NCBI GenBank assembly: GCA_943789355.1
Contig: CALSTU010000004.1
Span: 310,001 to 374,000 of the forward strand
Direction of reading: 5' to 3'
Length of the DNA: 64,000 nucleotides
DNA from: UBA7430 sp002478765
GTDB taxonomy: Bacteria; Bacteroidota; Bacteroidia; Flavobacteriales; UBA7430
The position numbers and the translations under genes were made by a program. Numbering within the stretch: position 1 is the first letter of the stretch; each line of letters opens with the position of its first letter. Positions 25,960 through 34,691 of this stretch are shown piece after piece. The notes under the pieces were generated by a model that saw only the letters and a list, made by a program, of their open reading frames with translations, was not told where the DNA came from and made no database searches.

Positions 25960-27537
25960 TTATTCGTATTTAGATGAAATTTCAGCTGCAGCACTTTCGA
26001 TAGCCGCAGTTCCTTCAGCAGTTAATTTACCCGCTTTAAGAGATGCCAATTCAGCCGCATATTTATTTTTCATGAAAGACAAGAAGTCCTCTTCAAATTC
26101 TTTTACTTTCCCAACAGGAACTTTAGACATGAGGTTTTTGGTACCACAGTATATGATCGCAACTTGTTCTTCTACAGGGAGCGGAGAGTTTAAGCCTTGT
26201 TTCAGCATCTCTACGTTACGCTTCCCTTTGTTAATGACAAGCAATGTTGCATCATCAAGGTCAGAACCGAACTTAGCAAAAGCTTCCAATTCACGGAACT
26301 GAGCTTGATCAAGTTTTAGTGTACCTGCAACTTTCTTCATGGATTTAATTTGCGCGGAACCACCCACACGAGATACAGAAATACCCACGTTAATGGCAGG
26401 ACGAACACCAGAGTTGAATAAATCAGCCTCTAAGAAGATCTGACCGTCCGTAATTGAAATTACATTGGTAGGTATGTATGCGGATACGTCACCTGCTTGC
26501 GTTTCAATGATCGGAAGTGCCGTTAATGAACCCCCACCTTTTACAATCCCTTTTATAGATTCAGGAAGGTCATTCATTCCTTGAGCAATCGCATCGGAAG
26601 CGTTTACCTTTGCCGCACGCTCTAACAATCTCGAGTGCAAGAAGAATACATCACCAGGGTATGCTTCACGTCCCGGAGGTCTTCTTAACAGTAGCGATAC
26701 TTCACGGTATGCAACCGCTTGTTTAGACAAGTCATCGTATACGATAAGCCCATGACGACCCGTGTCTCTAAAGAATTCTCCAATGGCAGCACCCGCAAAT
26801 GGAGCGTAGAACTGCATCGGAGCAGGGTCTGAAGCGTTGGCAGCAACAATAACCGTGTAGGCCATTGCACCGGCTTCTTCTAAGGTCTTCACAATGTTTG
26901 CTACGGTTGAACCTTTTTGTCCAATCGCAACGTATATACAGTAAACAGGCTCACCTGCTTCGTAAAATTCTTTTTGGTTGATGATGGTGTCAATCGCTAC
27001 AGAAGTTTTTCCTGTTTGACGGTCACCAATAATCAATTCACGCTGTCCACGTCCAATAGGAATCATGGCATCAACAGCCTTAATACCTGTTTGAAGCGGT
27101 TCGTTTACCGGCTGACGGTAAATTACACCAGGAGCCGTACGTTCGAGAGGCATCTCGTAAGTAGTTCCGGTAATAGGACCTTTTCCATCAATAGGGTTTC
27201 CTAGGGTGTCTACAACTCTTCCCAACATGCCGTCTCCAACATTGATAGAGGCAATTCGAGATGTACGTTTAACCGTGTCACCTTCTTTAATTCCTTTCGA
27301 TGATCCTAGCAATACGGCACCAACGTTATCTTCTTCAAGGTTCAATACGATACCCTGTAATCCAGATTGGAATTCAATTAATTCTCCAGAACTAACATTA
27401 CTAAGTCCGTGTACACGTGCGATACCATCTCCTACTTGAAGAACGGTTCCTACTTCAGCAATTTCTGCCTCTGTTTTCAGGCCTGAAAGTTGCTCTTTTA
27501 ATATTGCTGATACTTCAGCGGGTTTAACACTTGCCAT
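25960..27537 (-). CDS. atpA: ATP synthase alpha subunit
   Basis: 525 residues. The Walker A motif GDRQTGKTSVAID lies in the nucleotide-binding domain, preceded by the family block GRGQRELIIG; the Arg-finger region SVSRVGGSAQ is present. It forms the non-catalytic nucleotide sites of the F1 hexamer. It is 47 bases upstream of atpG and 5 bases after atpH. Confidence 0.97.
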   Translation of the reverse strand: MASVKPAEVSAILKEQLSGLKTEAEIAEVGTVLQVGDGIARVHGLSNVSSGELIEFQSGLQGIVLNLEEDNVGAVLLGSSKGIKEGDTVKRTSRIASINVGDGMLGRVVDTLGNPIDGKGPITGTTYEMPLERTAPGVIYRQPVNEPLQTGIKAVDAMIPIGRGQRELIIGDRQTGKTSVAIDTIINQKEFYEAGEPVYCIYVAIGQKGSTVANIVKTLEEAGAMAYTVIVAANASDPAPMQFYAPFAGAAIGEFFRDTGRHGLIVYDDLSKQAVAYREVSLLLRRPPGREAYPGDVFFLHSRLLERAAKVNASDAIAQGMNDLPESIKGIVKGGGSLTALPIIETQAGDVSAYIPTNVISITDGQIFLEADLFNSGVRPAINVGISVSRVGGSAQIKSMKKVAGTLKLDQAQFRELEAFAKFGSDLDDATLLVINKGKRNVEMLKQGLNSPLPVEEQVAIIYCGTKNLMSKVPVGKVKEFEEDFLSFMKNKYAAELASLKAGKLTAEGTAAIESAAAEISSKYE

Positions 27538-27542
27538 AATTG

Positions 27543-28100
27543 TTACGCTTTGATGTTCGGGTTAGAAACAAATTCTCTTTTTAATTTTTGCAGTTTGTTG
27601 GCAACACTTGCATTGAATTCAAGATCGCCAACACGAAGAATAAAACCTCCGATAATACTTTCATCGATGTTTTCTTCAACTCGAACTTCAGCATCACCAA
27701 CAATGGAGTTCAATTGGGTCAAAACTTCGGTTCGTATGTCTTCTGTGATTGCAGCAGCCGTTGTTACACTGGCAGATACAATATTTTTGTATTCGTTGTA
27801 TAAGCTGATGAAGTTTTCGGCAACAGCAGCTAAAATAGCTTCACGCTTTTTATCCGTCAGCATGTTTAGGAATGTAAGAGAGGTTTCCGAAATTACTTTT
27901 CCGAAAATTTCGTTGAGGATAACGTTCTTTTTGTCGTTTTTCACAACAGGGCTTTTCAACATATTGTTAAAGTCCTCGTTTTCCTCACAAACCGACTTTA
28001 TCGTTAGCATGTCTTCTTTTACTTGCTCAAGAACATCTCGTTCTTTTGCTAAAGAAATCAAAGATTTTGCGTAACGTAGGGCTACTCTGGTTTCCTTCAT
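27543..28100 (-). CDS. atpH: ATP synthase delta subunit
   Basis: 185 residues. N-terminal helical domain (VALRYAKSLISLAKE) and a C-terminal ESIIGGFILRVGDLEFNASV motif typical of delta/OSCP, which links the peripheral stalk to F1. It is 6 bases downstream of atpF. Confidence 0.93.
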   Translation of the reverse strand: MKETRVALRYAKSLISLAKERDVLEQVKEDMLTIKSVCEENEDFNNMLKSPVVKNDKKNVILNEIFGKVISETSLTFLNMLTDKKREAILAAVAENFISLYNEYKNIVSASVTTAAAITEDIRTEVLTQLNSIVGDAEVRVEENIDESIIGGFILRVGDLEFNASVANKLQKLKREFVSNPNIKA

Positions 28101-28106
28101 AGCTGT

Positions 28107-28601
28107 TTAGTTAAGCTTAACGTCTTTGAGCATTTCGGAGATGTAAGCATTCTGTTTGTCAGAATCTTTAAGCTCAGCCTTCAATACTTTCTCTGCAATT
28201 TGAACGGATAAAGCGCCAACAGAACTTTTCAATTCGGAAACAGCAGCCGCCTTTTCGTTTTCAATAACAGCTTTAGCCGAGGCAATCATTTTGTCAGCCT
28301 CTTCTTTAGCACTGTTTTTCGCATCAGAAACAATGGTTGCTTTTATGTCTCTTGCTTCTTTGAGCATTTCATCTCTTTCCGCCCGCGCTTCTTTCAAAAC
28401 ACGATCGTTGTCAGCTTGCAACGTAGCCATCTCTTTGCGAGCATTTTCTGCCGCTTCAAGAGCATCTTTGATTGAGCTTTCACGTGTTTTCACAGCACCA
28501 AGTATTGGTGCCCATGCCAATTTCTTTAAAAGAAACATTAGGATCAAAAAGGACAAGGTGGTCCAAAAGATCAAACCTATCTGAGGTGTAATTAAATCCA
28601 T
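28107..28601 (-). CDS. atpF: ATP synthase b subunit
   Basis: 164 residues. One N-terminal membrane helix (about residues 8-25, LIFWTTLSFLILMFLL) and a long charged coiled coil that dimerises as the peripheral stalk (KDALEAAENARKEM). Separated from atpE by a 75-base gap holding a 14-bp stem-loop, the only long spacing among the F1Fo genes from atpE to atpA. Confidence 0.95.
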   Translation of the reverse strand: MDLITPQIGLIFWTTLSFLILMFLLKKLAWAPILGAVKTRESSIKDALEAAENARKEMATLQADNDRVLKEARAERDEMLKEARDIKATIVSDAKNSAKEEADKMIASAKAVIENEKAAAVSELKSSVGALSVQIAEKVLKAELKDSDKQNAYISEMLKDVKLN

Positions 28602-28631
28602 GTTTTAATTTTTTTGTTTCAAATTTGTTAA

Positions 28632-28664
28632 ACAAACCTTTCAGGCAATCCCTGAAAGGTTTGT
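28632..28664 (-). promoter_or_regulatory. Intercistronic stem-loop after atpE
   Basis: ACAAACCTTTCAGG and CCTGAAAGGTTTGT form a perfect 14-bp stem with a 5-base loop, 12 bases after the atpE stop. There is no proper T-tract afterwards. It may protect the atpE 3' end or partly stop transcription, raising c-subunit output over that of b, delta, alpha and gamma. The regulatory effect is inferred. Confidence 0.6.
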
Positions 28665-28676
28665 ATAAACAACAAT

Positions 28677-28886
28677 TTAGTTGCTCGCAACCAACAAAGA
28701 TACAACGACAGCGAATAAGGCTACACCTTCAATTAAGGCAGCAGCAATAATCATTGCAGTTTGAATTTTTGATGACGCTTCCGGTTGTCTTGCAATTCCT
28801 TCCATTGCAGATCCACCTATTTTACCGATACCTAATCCAGCTCCGATTACGGCTAGACCTGCACCAATTGCAGCTAATGGTCCCAT
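28677..28886 (-). CDS. atpE: ATP synthase c subunit
   Basis: 69 residues forming a helical hairpin. Helix 1 is Gly/Ala rich (AIGAGLAVIGAGLGIGKIGG), the polar loop is ARQPEA, and helix 2 carries the ion-binding Glu in AALIEGVALFA. It assembles into the rotor ring. The residues around the Glu do not show an obvious Na+-type set, so H+ coupling is more likely. Confidence 0.95.
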   Translation of the reverse strand: MGPLAAIGAGLAVIGAGLGIGKIGGSAMEGIARQPEASSKIQTAMIIAAALIEGVALFAVVVSLLVASN

Positions 28887-28926
28887 AACTAGTTTTAATT
28901 TATAGGGTTAAACAAAAAATTCATAA

Positions 28927-29970
28927 TTAATGATGCTCATGCTCCTCAACAGCCATTCCAATGAACAGTGCTGATAAAAGCGTGAATATATATGCTTGTA
29001 TTGCAGCTACTAAAAGCTCCAAAACATTCATAAACAATACAAATCCTACCGATACCGGTGCAATGGCAACACTCTTAAAGATGAAAATCAAAGAAATCAA
29101 ACTCAAGATGATGATGTGTCCTGCAGTGATGTTTGCGAACAAACGAATCAATAGGGCAATAGGTTTTGCTAGGATCCCCATGATCTCAACAGGGATCATA
29201 ATCGGTGCCAACCATACGGGTACACCTGGGGTTGCAAAAATATGTTTCCAATAATCTTTATTTCCGTTAAAGTTTGTGATTAGAAACGTGATTAGGGCCA
29301 GTGTTACGGTAAAAGAAATGTTACCCGTAAGGTTTGCCGAACCAGGGAAAAAAGGAACCAAACCAATAAGGTTGTTGATCCAAATAAAGAAGAAAACGGT
29401 TAACAAGTAAGGTAAGAACTTGTCCGCTTTTTTGCCGATGTTGGGAACGGCAATATCGTCTCGAACGAATAATACCAAGGGCTCCATAAACGAGGCCAAC
29501 CCTTTAGGAACCACATTCCCTTTGCGGTACGTACGCCCCACTGAAATAAATATCGATAAAATGATGATCAAGGACAAGAACATGGAAAACACGTTCTTGG
29601 TGATCGAGAAATCTATGGGATGAAGACCACCCAGCTCGGTGATGTGTCCATGATCCATTCGGTATGTTCGGTTTCCGCGAACAACGTCTGCATGTCCGTG
29701 GTCAAAAGCACTCGACATGAATACGTCCAAATGACCATCGGTAAATAATATCACCGGTAAGGGAAGAGATACGGGATGTTCAACACCCGCTGAATCTACA
29801 TAGTCTAGAATGTGAAACTCATGGGCATCCGCAATGTGATGCATGATCACCTCTACAGCATCAAACTCTTTTTTGTCTCCTTGTTCAGCGCTTTTAGCCC
29901 CGGCAAATAAATTTGCGCTCGTTGCCAAAAAGGCTGAAAGTGTTATTATGAACTTTAATGTAGTTTTCAT
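28927..29970 (-). CDS. atpB: ATP synthase a subunit
   Basis: 347 residues, longer than enterobacterial AtpB because of an N-terminal, apparently exported extension (MKTTLKFIITLSAFLATSANL, about 21 residues of signal, then HHIADAHEFHILDYVD). This extension is usual in Bacteroidota. The membrane part has at least five helices; the essential Arg is in ALLIRLFANITAGHII. It forms the proton half-channels against the c-ring. Confidence 0.94.
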   Translation of the reverse strand: MKTTLKFIITLSAFLATSANLFAGAKSAEQGDKKEFDAVEVIMHHIADAHEFHILDYVDSAGVEHPVSLPLPVILFTDGHLDVFMSSAFDHGHADVVRGNRTYRMDHGHITELGGLHPIDFSITKNVFSMFLSLIIILSIFISVGRTYRKGNVVPKGLASFMEPLVLFVRDDIAVPNIGKKADKFLPYLLTVFFFIWINNLIGLVPFFPGSANLTGNISFTVTLALITFLITNFNGNKDYWKHIFATPGVPVWLAPIMIPVEIMGILAKPIALLIRLFANITAGHIIILSLISLIFIFKSVAIAPVSVGFVLFMNVLELLVAAIQAYIFTLLSALFIGMAVEEHEHH

Positions 29971-30107
29971 CTCGTTTTCAAGTGGTTTAATTCCGCTTCA
30001 AAAAATCCATGCAAAAATAGACAATATTCTTTAATGACGAAGAATAATTCTAACTTATGAACAAGAATTTACGTCTTGTAAACAAATAAGGGGCTTGGTG
30101 TAAAAAT

Positions 30108-30488
30108 TCATGAATTTAACTTTTTCACCACAGTTACTACTTCGTAGCTCAGATACAAGCCGTATACCGCCATAAATTGGAGCGCAAAGGACATGCTCGA
30201 ATCTTTTTTACCTAAAATGACAACGGCCATTAGGATCATGACAAGAAGCATTTTAAGAATACTTAAGGCCAAATAAATAAAACCGGCTTTGTCTTTTAAG
30301 TTTTCAAAGCAATAGGCCAAGGCCACAAAAAGTGAGGCGCTACCGGTTAGGTTAAAGAGGTGAATGCCGTAAAAGTAACCCGAGCTTAAGGGCCATACGT
30401 TAAAGTATTGAAGCACGAAATGTAGTGCAAAAACTGTAAGTGAGAAGGGGATAAGCTTCATTGCGAAGCGCTGTAAGTGTTGAATCAT
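30108..30488 (-). CDS. Small AtpI-like membrane protein
   Basis: 126 residues with four predicted membrane helices (about 12-28, 43-62, 71-95, 101-118). It overlaps the next upstream gene by four bases and precedes atpB. The position between an AtpZ/AtpI-type gene and atpB matches the extra small membrane proteins of flavobacterial atp operons, probably helping Fo assembly. The assignment rests on context and topology rather than a motif. Confidence 0.6.
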   Translation of the reverse strand: MIQHLQRFAMKLIPFSLTVFALHFVLQYFNVWPLSSGYFYGIHLFNLTGSASLFVALAYCFENLKDKAGFIYLALSILKMLLVMILMAVVILGKKDSSMSFALQFMAVYGLYLSYEVVTVVKKLNS

Positions 30489-30700
30489 TTGTTGAGACGG
30501 GTGACTTCCTTGATGATTTGATACAAAGCTCCAAAAACGGCAAGGAGCGAGAAGATGATGGTAAACAACAAATCTTTTTCGAAATAGGCATCCAGTTGAA
30601 TCCCCAGAAAGGCACCTAAACCAATAGACACCCCCATTTGAATAGCCAGATTAGAAAACTTGAAAAATTGATTAAGCAGACTTTTCTTGGGCTTTTTCAT
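30485..30700 (-). CDS. AtpZ/AtpI family ATP synthase assembly protein
   Basis: 71 residues with two membrane helices: LAIQMGVSIGLGAFLGIQLD and FTIIFSLLAVFGALYQIIKE. The G-x-x-x-G pattern in helix 1 and the Asp after it are typical of the AtpZ/AtpI family, which aids c-ring assembly or Mg2+ handling. It overlaps the bactofilin gene by 29 bases, linking the cytoskeletal and atp genes into one transcription unit. Confidence 0.78.
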   Translation of the reverse strand: MKKPKKSLLNQFFKFSNLAIQMGVSIGLGAFLGIQLDAYFEKDLLFTIIFSLLAVFGALYQIIKEVTRLNK

Positions 30701-31094
30701 TTTTCCCCGGGTTGTTTATGTTTTTTACGGAAGCACCCATACTACAGGAGCCTGTGAAGTTGGCACCGGGTTCTACGGAAAGTTTGTTGGTGATGATGTC
30801 ACCGTGAAGTGTTGCCTTTGCTTTTAGACTCAAAAGTTCGGTTACTTCAATCCGGGCCTTAACCGTTCCTGCGATCAGTGCGTTTTGACAAAGAATTTCT
30901 CCTTCAATAATTCCGGTCTCTCCCAGAACCAAGCGTCCTTTGGCGTGAACCGTTCCTTTTAAGACACCATCAATACGCAAGTCACCATCTGTAATGATAT
31001 CTCCTTTGATGATACTTCCTTGACCAATAGCGTTTACAGCTCCCGAATTTTTTTCACTGACCTGTCCCATGTTTGGATTTGATTTTGAAAACAT
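30672..31094 (-). CDS. Bactofilin family cytoskeletal protein
   Basis: 140 residues. The central region is a short-period beta-helix: AIGQGSIIKGDIITDGDLRI, then GTVHAKGRLVLGETGIIEGE, as in bactofilins (DUF583), which polymerise without nucleotide and position cell-wall or envelope machinery. Flanks are disordered. Located between porW/sprE and the atp genes, an order also known from flavobacteria, with an M23 peptidase beyond. Confidence 0.9.
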   Translation of the reverse strand: MFSKSNPNMGQVSEKNSGAVNAIGQGSIIKGDIITDGDLRIDGVLKGTVHAKGRLVLGETGIIEGEILCQNALIAGTVKARIEVTELLSLKAKATLHGDIITNKLSVEPGANFTGSCSMGASVKNINNPGKNEKAQEKSA

Positions 31095-31104
31095 TCTAAC
31101 GTTT

Positions 31105-33642
31105 TTATTTATACTTCAAATACTTTTCCTCAAAATACACCAAGTATTTGTCTAACGATTTTTCGTTGTAAAAAGTTTTAAAATTACTCGAAGATATGAT
31201 AAAATGCTCATAATCAGAAAGCGATATTAATTCTTTTAATGGGGGTGTATTTTTTAGTGCTTCTAAATAATTACTTGCTGTGCGCTCACCGTCAAATGTT
31301 TTAACGATGATGAGTTGGTAGTCCAGATTAAGCATCAAACTTTGTGTTTTGTAGCCGTTGGTTTTGTAAAAGTCTCGATTAAAATCAGAAACGACAATCT
31401 TGAGCTCGTTGATGCTTGGACCGTTAGACTCTATCGCCAGGGTGTAAAAGTGCTCTTCATCGGGTTTGTGCGTGTACGTGTTGTCCTCGGAAATCTGACT
31501 GCGGCTTTCCAAATCTTGAATGATGGCTTGCGCTTCTTCCGCCACTTCTCCGGAGCGGTGGATGGTGAGCAGATCGTTTAGGCTAGACACGAGGGAGTCT
31601 TCACCAAATAAGTGCCCCACAGACAATGCATTTAATAGAGCGAGCTGTTTGGTCATCGGATGCTCTGGGTATTTGTTTTTTAGTGCTTCATTCTTTTGGA
31701 TGACATCCGTGTATTGGTGGTTTGAGAAATCGTTGTAAACATCTTCATAAAAAAACAGCGCACTGTCAACCTCTTCATTGTTTTCGCGCTGATATTGTAC
31801 AGGGTCTACAATCATTTTCAGGTAGTCACTGTTTGGATACTCGAGCTCAAGTTTTTTTAGGTATTTTTCTGCCTTCAAAGGTGTTTTTGTAAGCGTGTTT
31901 AAACGATACAGTTGATAGTAGGTTAGCGCTTCGTATTTGTTTTTTGGATATCCTTTCAGTAGCGCTTCGAAAGCTTTAATGGCTTCTTCGAAATCGTTTA
32001 AATCTTCCTTGTAAATTAAGCCCAACTGGTAGTAGGATTCTGAAATCGTACGTACGGTAGCTGTTTTGGCAGAGTCAGAAAAGGGAATCAGTTCCATATA
32101 GTATGCCTCACTCAAAAGGTCTTGATCATCCTCTGACCCCTCATCAGATTCATCCAAAAAGACTTGGTTTTTATTTTTTCTTCTCCAGTCGTCTTCCAGT
32201 CTTCGCTCGCCCCATTTTGTCATAAATTCGGAGTACCCAAAGCTTATGGCAGAGGGGTTGTAGAAGTACCAACCGCCACCGGTAATGGTGTTTGGTGTGT
32301 TGCGCGAATTTGTGTTTGGTCGAACTCGGGCATTTGCTTTTACCGCCTCTTTCGCCAAACGTTCTTCTTCCTTCTTTTCTTCGATGATGTTGGCAATCAA
32401 TGTTTTTAATTCTACATCATCCAGCTTAGAAAGTTTCAGCAAGCTGTCTTGCAGGCCGATGGTGTTGTGAAGTTCCACGAGCTCGTTTAGGCTGGTTCTT
32501 TTTTTCTGTAAAAGCTCGTAGTCCGGATGGGTTTGATTTAAGAAGGTCAGCGCTGTGTCGTAATGTACTTGAGAGGAAATGTAATGGGCGTCGTCAAAGT
32601 ACAAGTCGGCAAGAGCGAGGTGAGCATGCGATTGTTGCTGATCGTTACCGTAGTTGTGCCGGGTCGCATTGATTAAGTTTTCGATGGCCTCATTTTTTTG
32701 GCCTTCCTTTAAGTAGATGTCCGCCAAAGCAAAATAAATCTGATCGTTGTAATCTTTATTTTTTTCATCCTTCAGCATTTTGTTGATTTCATCAATCAGC
32801 GATGAAGCATCGTGGTGTTCCGGATTAAAGGCTCGTGCTCTACTGAGAAGGGCATTGAATAAAAGTTCATAGTCAGGATTCATTCGAACCACTTTGTCAA
32901 ACTGCTTGTAGGCAGCTTCGTATTCGCCCAACTCTTGATGGATTTGACCGATGATGTAGGTTAAACGTGTTTTCTTAGCTTTTCGAGACGAAAGCTTGAT
33001 GACTTTTTTAAGCTGATGGGTTGCCAAAAGCCAGTCTTCTTTTTGAATGTAGTAGTTGGCCTTGATTTCTTCTAAAATCGCCAGATCTTCCTTTTTCAAC
33101 TTGGCTTCACTTTCTAGGTACAGCAGCTGTTTGTTGGCCGTGGTGTAGTTGTCCATTTTAACATGCGCCCAGGTAGACCATAAAATCGCCAAATCGGAAA
33201 CTTCACCCGAGTATTCTCGAGATATAAATCCAAACATCTCAACAGCTTTACCGTATTCTTGCTTGTAAAAAAGCGCCTTACCCATGAGAAGATAACAAGC
33301 TTCAATCCATTTATTTTTTTCTTCACCTTTTATTTCCATGGAGTGAAACTCCACCACCAGAGCCGCCTTGTCAATGGTCCGATTCAAAGCGGGGTATATC
33401 TTTTGGGCCTGTTTTTGGGTTCCCAGAATTCGCGTAGGAAGGAGGTTGTTGTAATCTTCCTGATGTGATTTTTCAAGCTTGGCAAGGGCCTGCTTCAAGC
33501 TTTCCTGAGCATTAAAGTAGCCGTTGTATTTTGAGGTCGTTCTGTGGAATGAACGATTTAAAAAACGATCTTTTTGTGTTGAACAAGCGCTGGCCAACAA
33601 ACAAAAGAGCAGCAGGAATATGTATGTGGAACGAGTTTTCAA
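31105..33642 (-). CDS. porW: Type IX secretion/gliding lipoprotein PorW (SprE)
   Basis: 845 residues. A lipobox (LLASACSTQ) and the N-terminal block RFLNRSFHRTTSKYNGYFNA identify the PorW/SprE family. Most of the protein is TPR arrays (EAAYKQFDKVVRMNPDYELL, EEAIKAFEALLKGYPKNKYE), with a low-complexity middle (KANARVRPNTNSRNTPNT). SprE of Flavobacterium johnsoniae is needed for T9SS and gliding; PorW of P. gingivalis links PorK/PorN rings to the Sov channel. With porZ at 6-8 kb this window holds two T9SS parts. It is divergent from the M23 gene across a 191-base gap that must hold both promoters. Confidence 0.87.
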   Translation of the reverse strand: MKTRSTYIFLLLFCLLASACSTQKDRFLNRSFHRTTSKYNGYFNAQESLKQALAKLEKSHQEDYNNLLPTRILGTQKQAQKIYPALNRTIDKAALVVEFHSMEIKGEEKNKWIEACYLLMGKALFYKQEYGKAVEMFGFISREYSGEVSDLAILWSTWAHVKMDNYTTANKQLLYLESEAKLKKEDLAILEEIKANYYIQKEDWLLATHQLKKVIKLSSRKAKKTRLTYIIGQIHQELGEYEAAYKQFDKVVRMNPDYELLFNALLSRARAFNPEHHDASSLIDEINKMLKDEKNKDYNDQIYFALADIYLKEGQKNEAIENLINATRHNYGNDQQQSHAHLALADLYFDDAHYISSQVHYDTALTFLNQTHPDYELLQKKRTSLNELVELHNTIGLQDSLLKLSKLDDVELKTLIANIIEEKKEEERLAKEAVKANARVRPNTNSRNTPNTITGGGWYFYNPSAISFGYSEFMTKWGERRLEDDWRRKNKNQVFLDESDEGSEDDQDLLSEAYYMELIPFSDSAKTATVRTISESYYQLGLIYKEDLNDFEEAIKAFEALLKGYPKNKYEALTYYQLYRLNTLTKTPLKAEKYLKKLELEYPNSDYLKMIVDPVQYQRENNEEVDSALFFYEDVYNDFSNHQYTDVIQKNEALKNKYPEHPMTKQLALLNALSVGHLFGEDSLVSSLNDLLTIHRSGEVAEEAQAIIQDLESRSQISEDNTYTHKPDEEHFYTLAIESNGPSINELKIVVSDFNRDFYKTNGYKTQSLMLNLDYQLIIVKTFDGERTASNYLEALKNTPPLKELISLSDYEHFIISSSNFKTFYNEKSLDKYLVYFEEKYLKYK

Positions 33643-33833
33643 ATCAATCGATGCTTGGACTATAATAACTATCGTTTAGCAAAAATATTTTATTTTTTTG
33701 TTTAATGTTTGTTTCAAGGGGTTTATCTCTGCGGCACAGCAAAAAATATTGAGAAGATCAGGCGAAATATGAAATTGTTAGGATCAAAATAATTTGTTGA
33801 AGAAGCATTGCGTAAAATTACGATATTTGCCTC

Positions 33834-34691
33834 ATGGGAAAATCAAAATCATTCTTTGATAAAATGAAACAACGCTTGCGCATTGTTTTGTTTGATGAGC
33901 AGTCTTATGAGGAGCTCAATTCGGTTAGTTTAACTCGATTCCAGTTGTTCATTCGAACGACATCTCTGTTGTTTTTGATTTGCTCTTTAACCACCCTCAT
34001 CATTGCTTTTACCCCATTGCGGGAGTACATCCCAGGGTATTCTCCTCCGCATTTGTCTAAGGATTTGATTGCTTTATCTCTGAAAACCGACTCTCTTCTT
34101 ACCGACATTCAAGTTAAAGATCAAAAGTTTCGAATGTTAGAAAAAGTAGTTCGTGGGGAAGTCTTCAACGACTCTATTTTTTACGATTCAACAAAGATCG
34201 TAAGCATCAACCCCAACGCTTTAAAAGCCTCCTCAAAAGATTCTGTTTTTCGAGAGTCTGTTGAGCGGGAAGGGCGATTTAACGTTTTATCGGAGCTCGA
34301 TGACAAGCCTTCAGAGCTGCGAAACATCGTGTTTTACGCACCTTTAAAAGGCTTGGTTAGCGATGCGTTTGATTTGCAAAAAGATCATTTCGGCGTAGAT
34401 GTGGTGGCTCCTGCGAACGAAGCCATAAAGGCTTGTTTGCCTGGAACTGTTGTATGGTCTAGCTGGACCACAGAAACCGGATACACCCTAGCCATACAAC
34501 ACGAAAACGATTTAATATCTACCTACAAGCACAATTCGGTCTTGCTCAAAAAAGCAGGCGCTCTTGTAAAGGCAGGTGACGTCATCGCCATCATCGGTAA
34601 CTCCGGCAGATTGAGTACCGGACCCCACTTGCATTTTGAGTTGTGGCACAAAGGAAAAGCAATTAATCCCGAACATCATATTTTATTTTAA
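33834..34691 (+). CDS. M23 family metallopeptidase
   Basis: 285 residues. One N-terminal membrane anchor (about residues 38-60), a short linker, then an intact LytM domain: HFGVDVVAP (H-x3-D), YKHNS, and GPHLHFELWHKG (H-x-H). The zinc ligands are complete, so this is a likely peptidoglycan endopeptidase. The stop overlaps the next ATG (TAATG). Its place beside porW and bactofilin suggests it opens peptidoglycan for envelope machines; bactofilin-M23 pairs are known in other bacteria. Confidence 0.92.
   Translation: MGKSKSFFDKMKQRLRIVLFDEQSYEELNSVSLTRFQLFIRTTSLLFLICSLTTLIIAFTPLREYIPGYSPPHLSKDLIALSLKTDSLLTDIQVKDQKFRMLEKVVRGEVFNDSIFYDSTKIVSINPNALKASSKDSVFRESVEREGRFNVLSELDDKPSELRNIVFYAPLKGLVSDAFDLQKDHFGVDVVAPANEAIKACLPGTVVWSSWTTETGYTLAIQHENDLISTYKHNSVLLKKAGALVKAGDVIAIIGNSGRLSTGPHLHFELWHKGKAINPEHHILF

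Noticed and set aside
28291..28584. Plus-strand open frames across the atp and other minus-strand genes
   Set aside because: They mirror well-supported genes on the other strand and show no family motif; they are antisense shadows.
25049..29970. Loss of atpD and atpC from the ATP synthase operon
   Set aside because: A split atpBEFHAG / atpDC arrangement is usual in Bacteroidota, so this is not a deletion.
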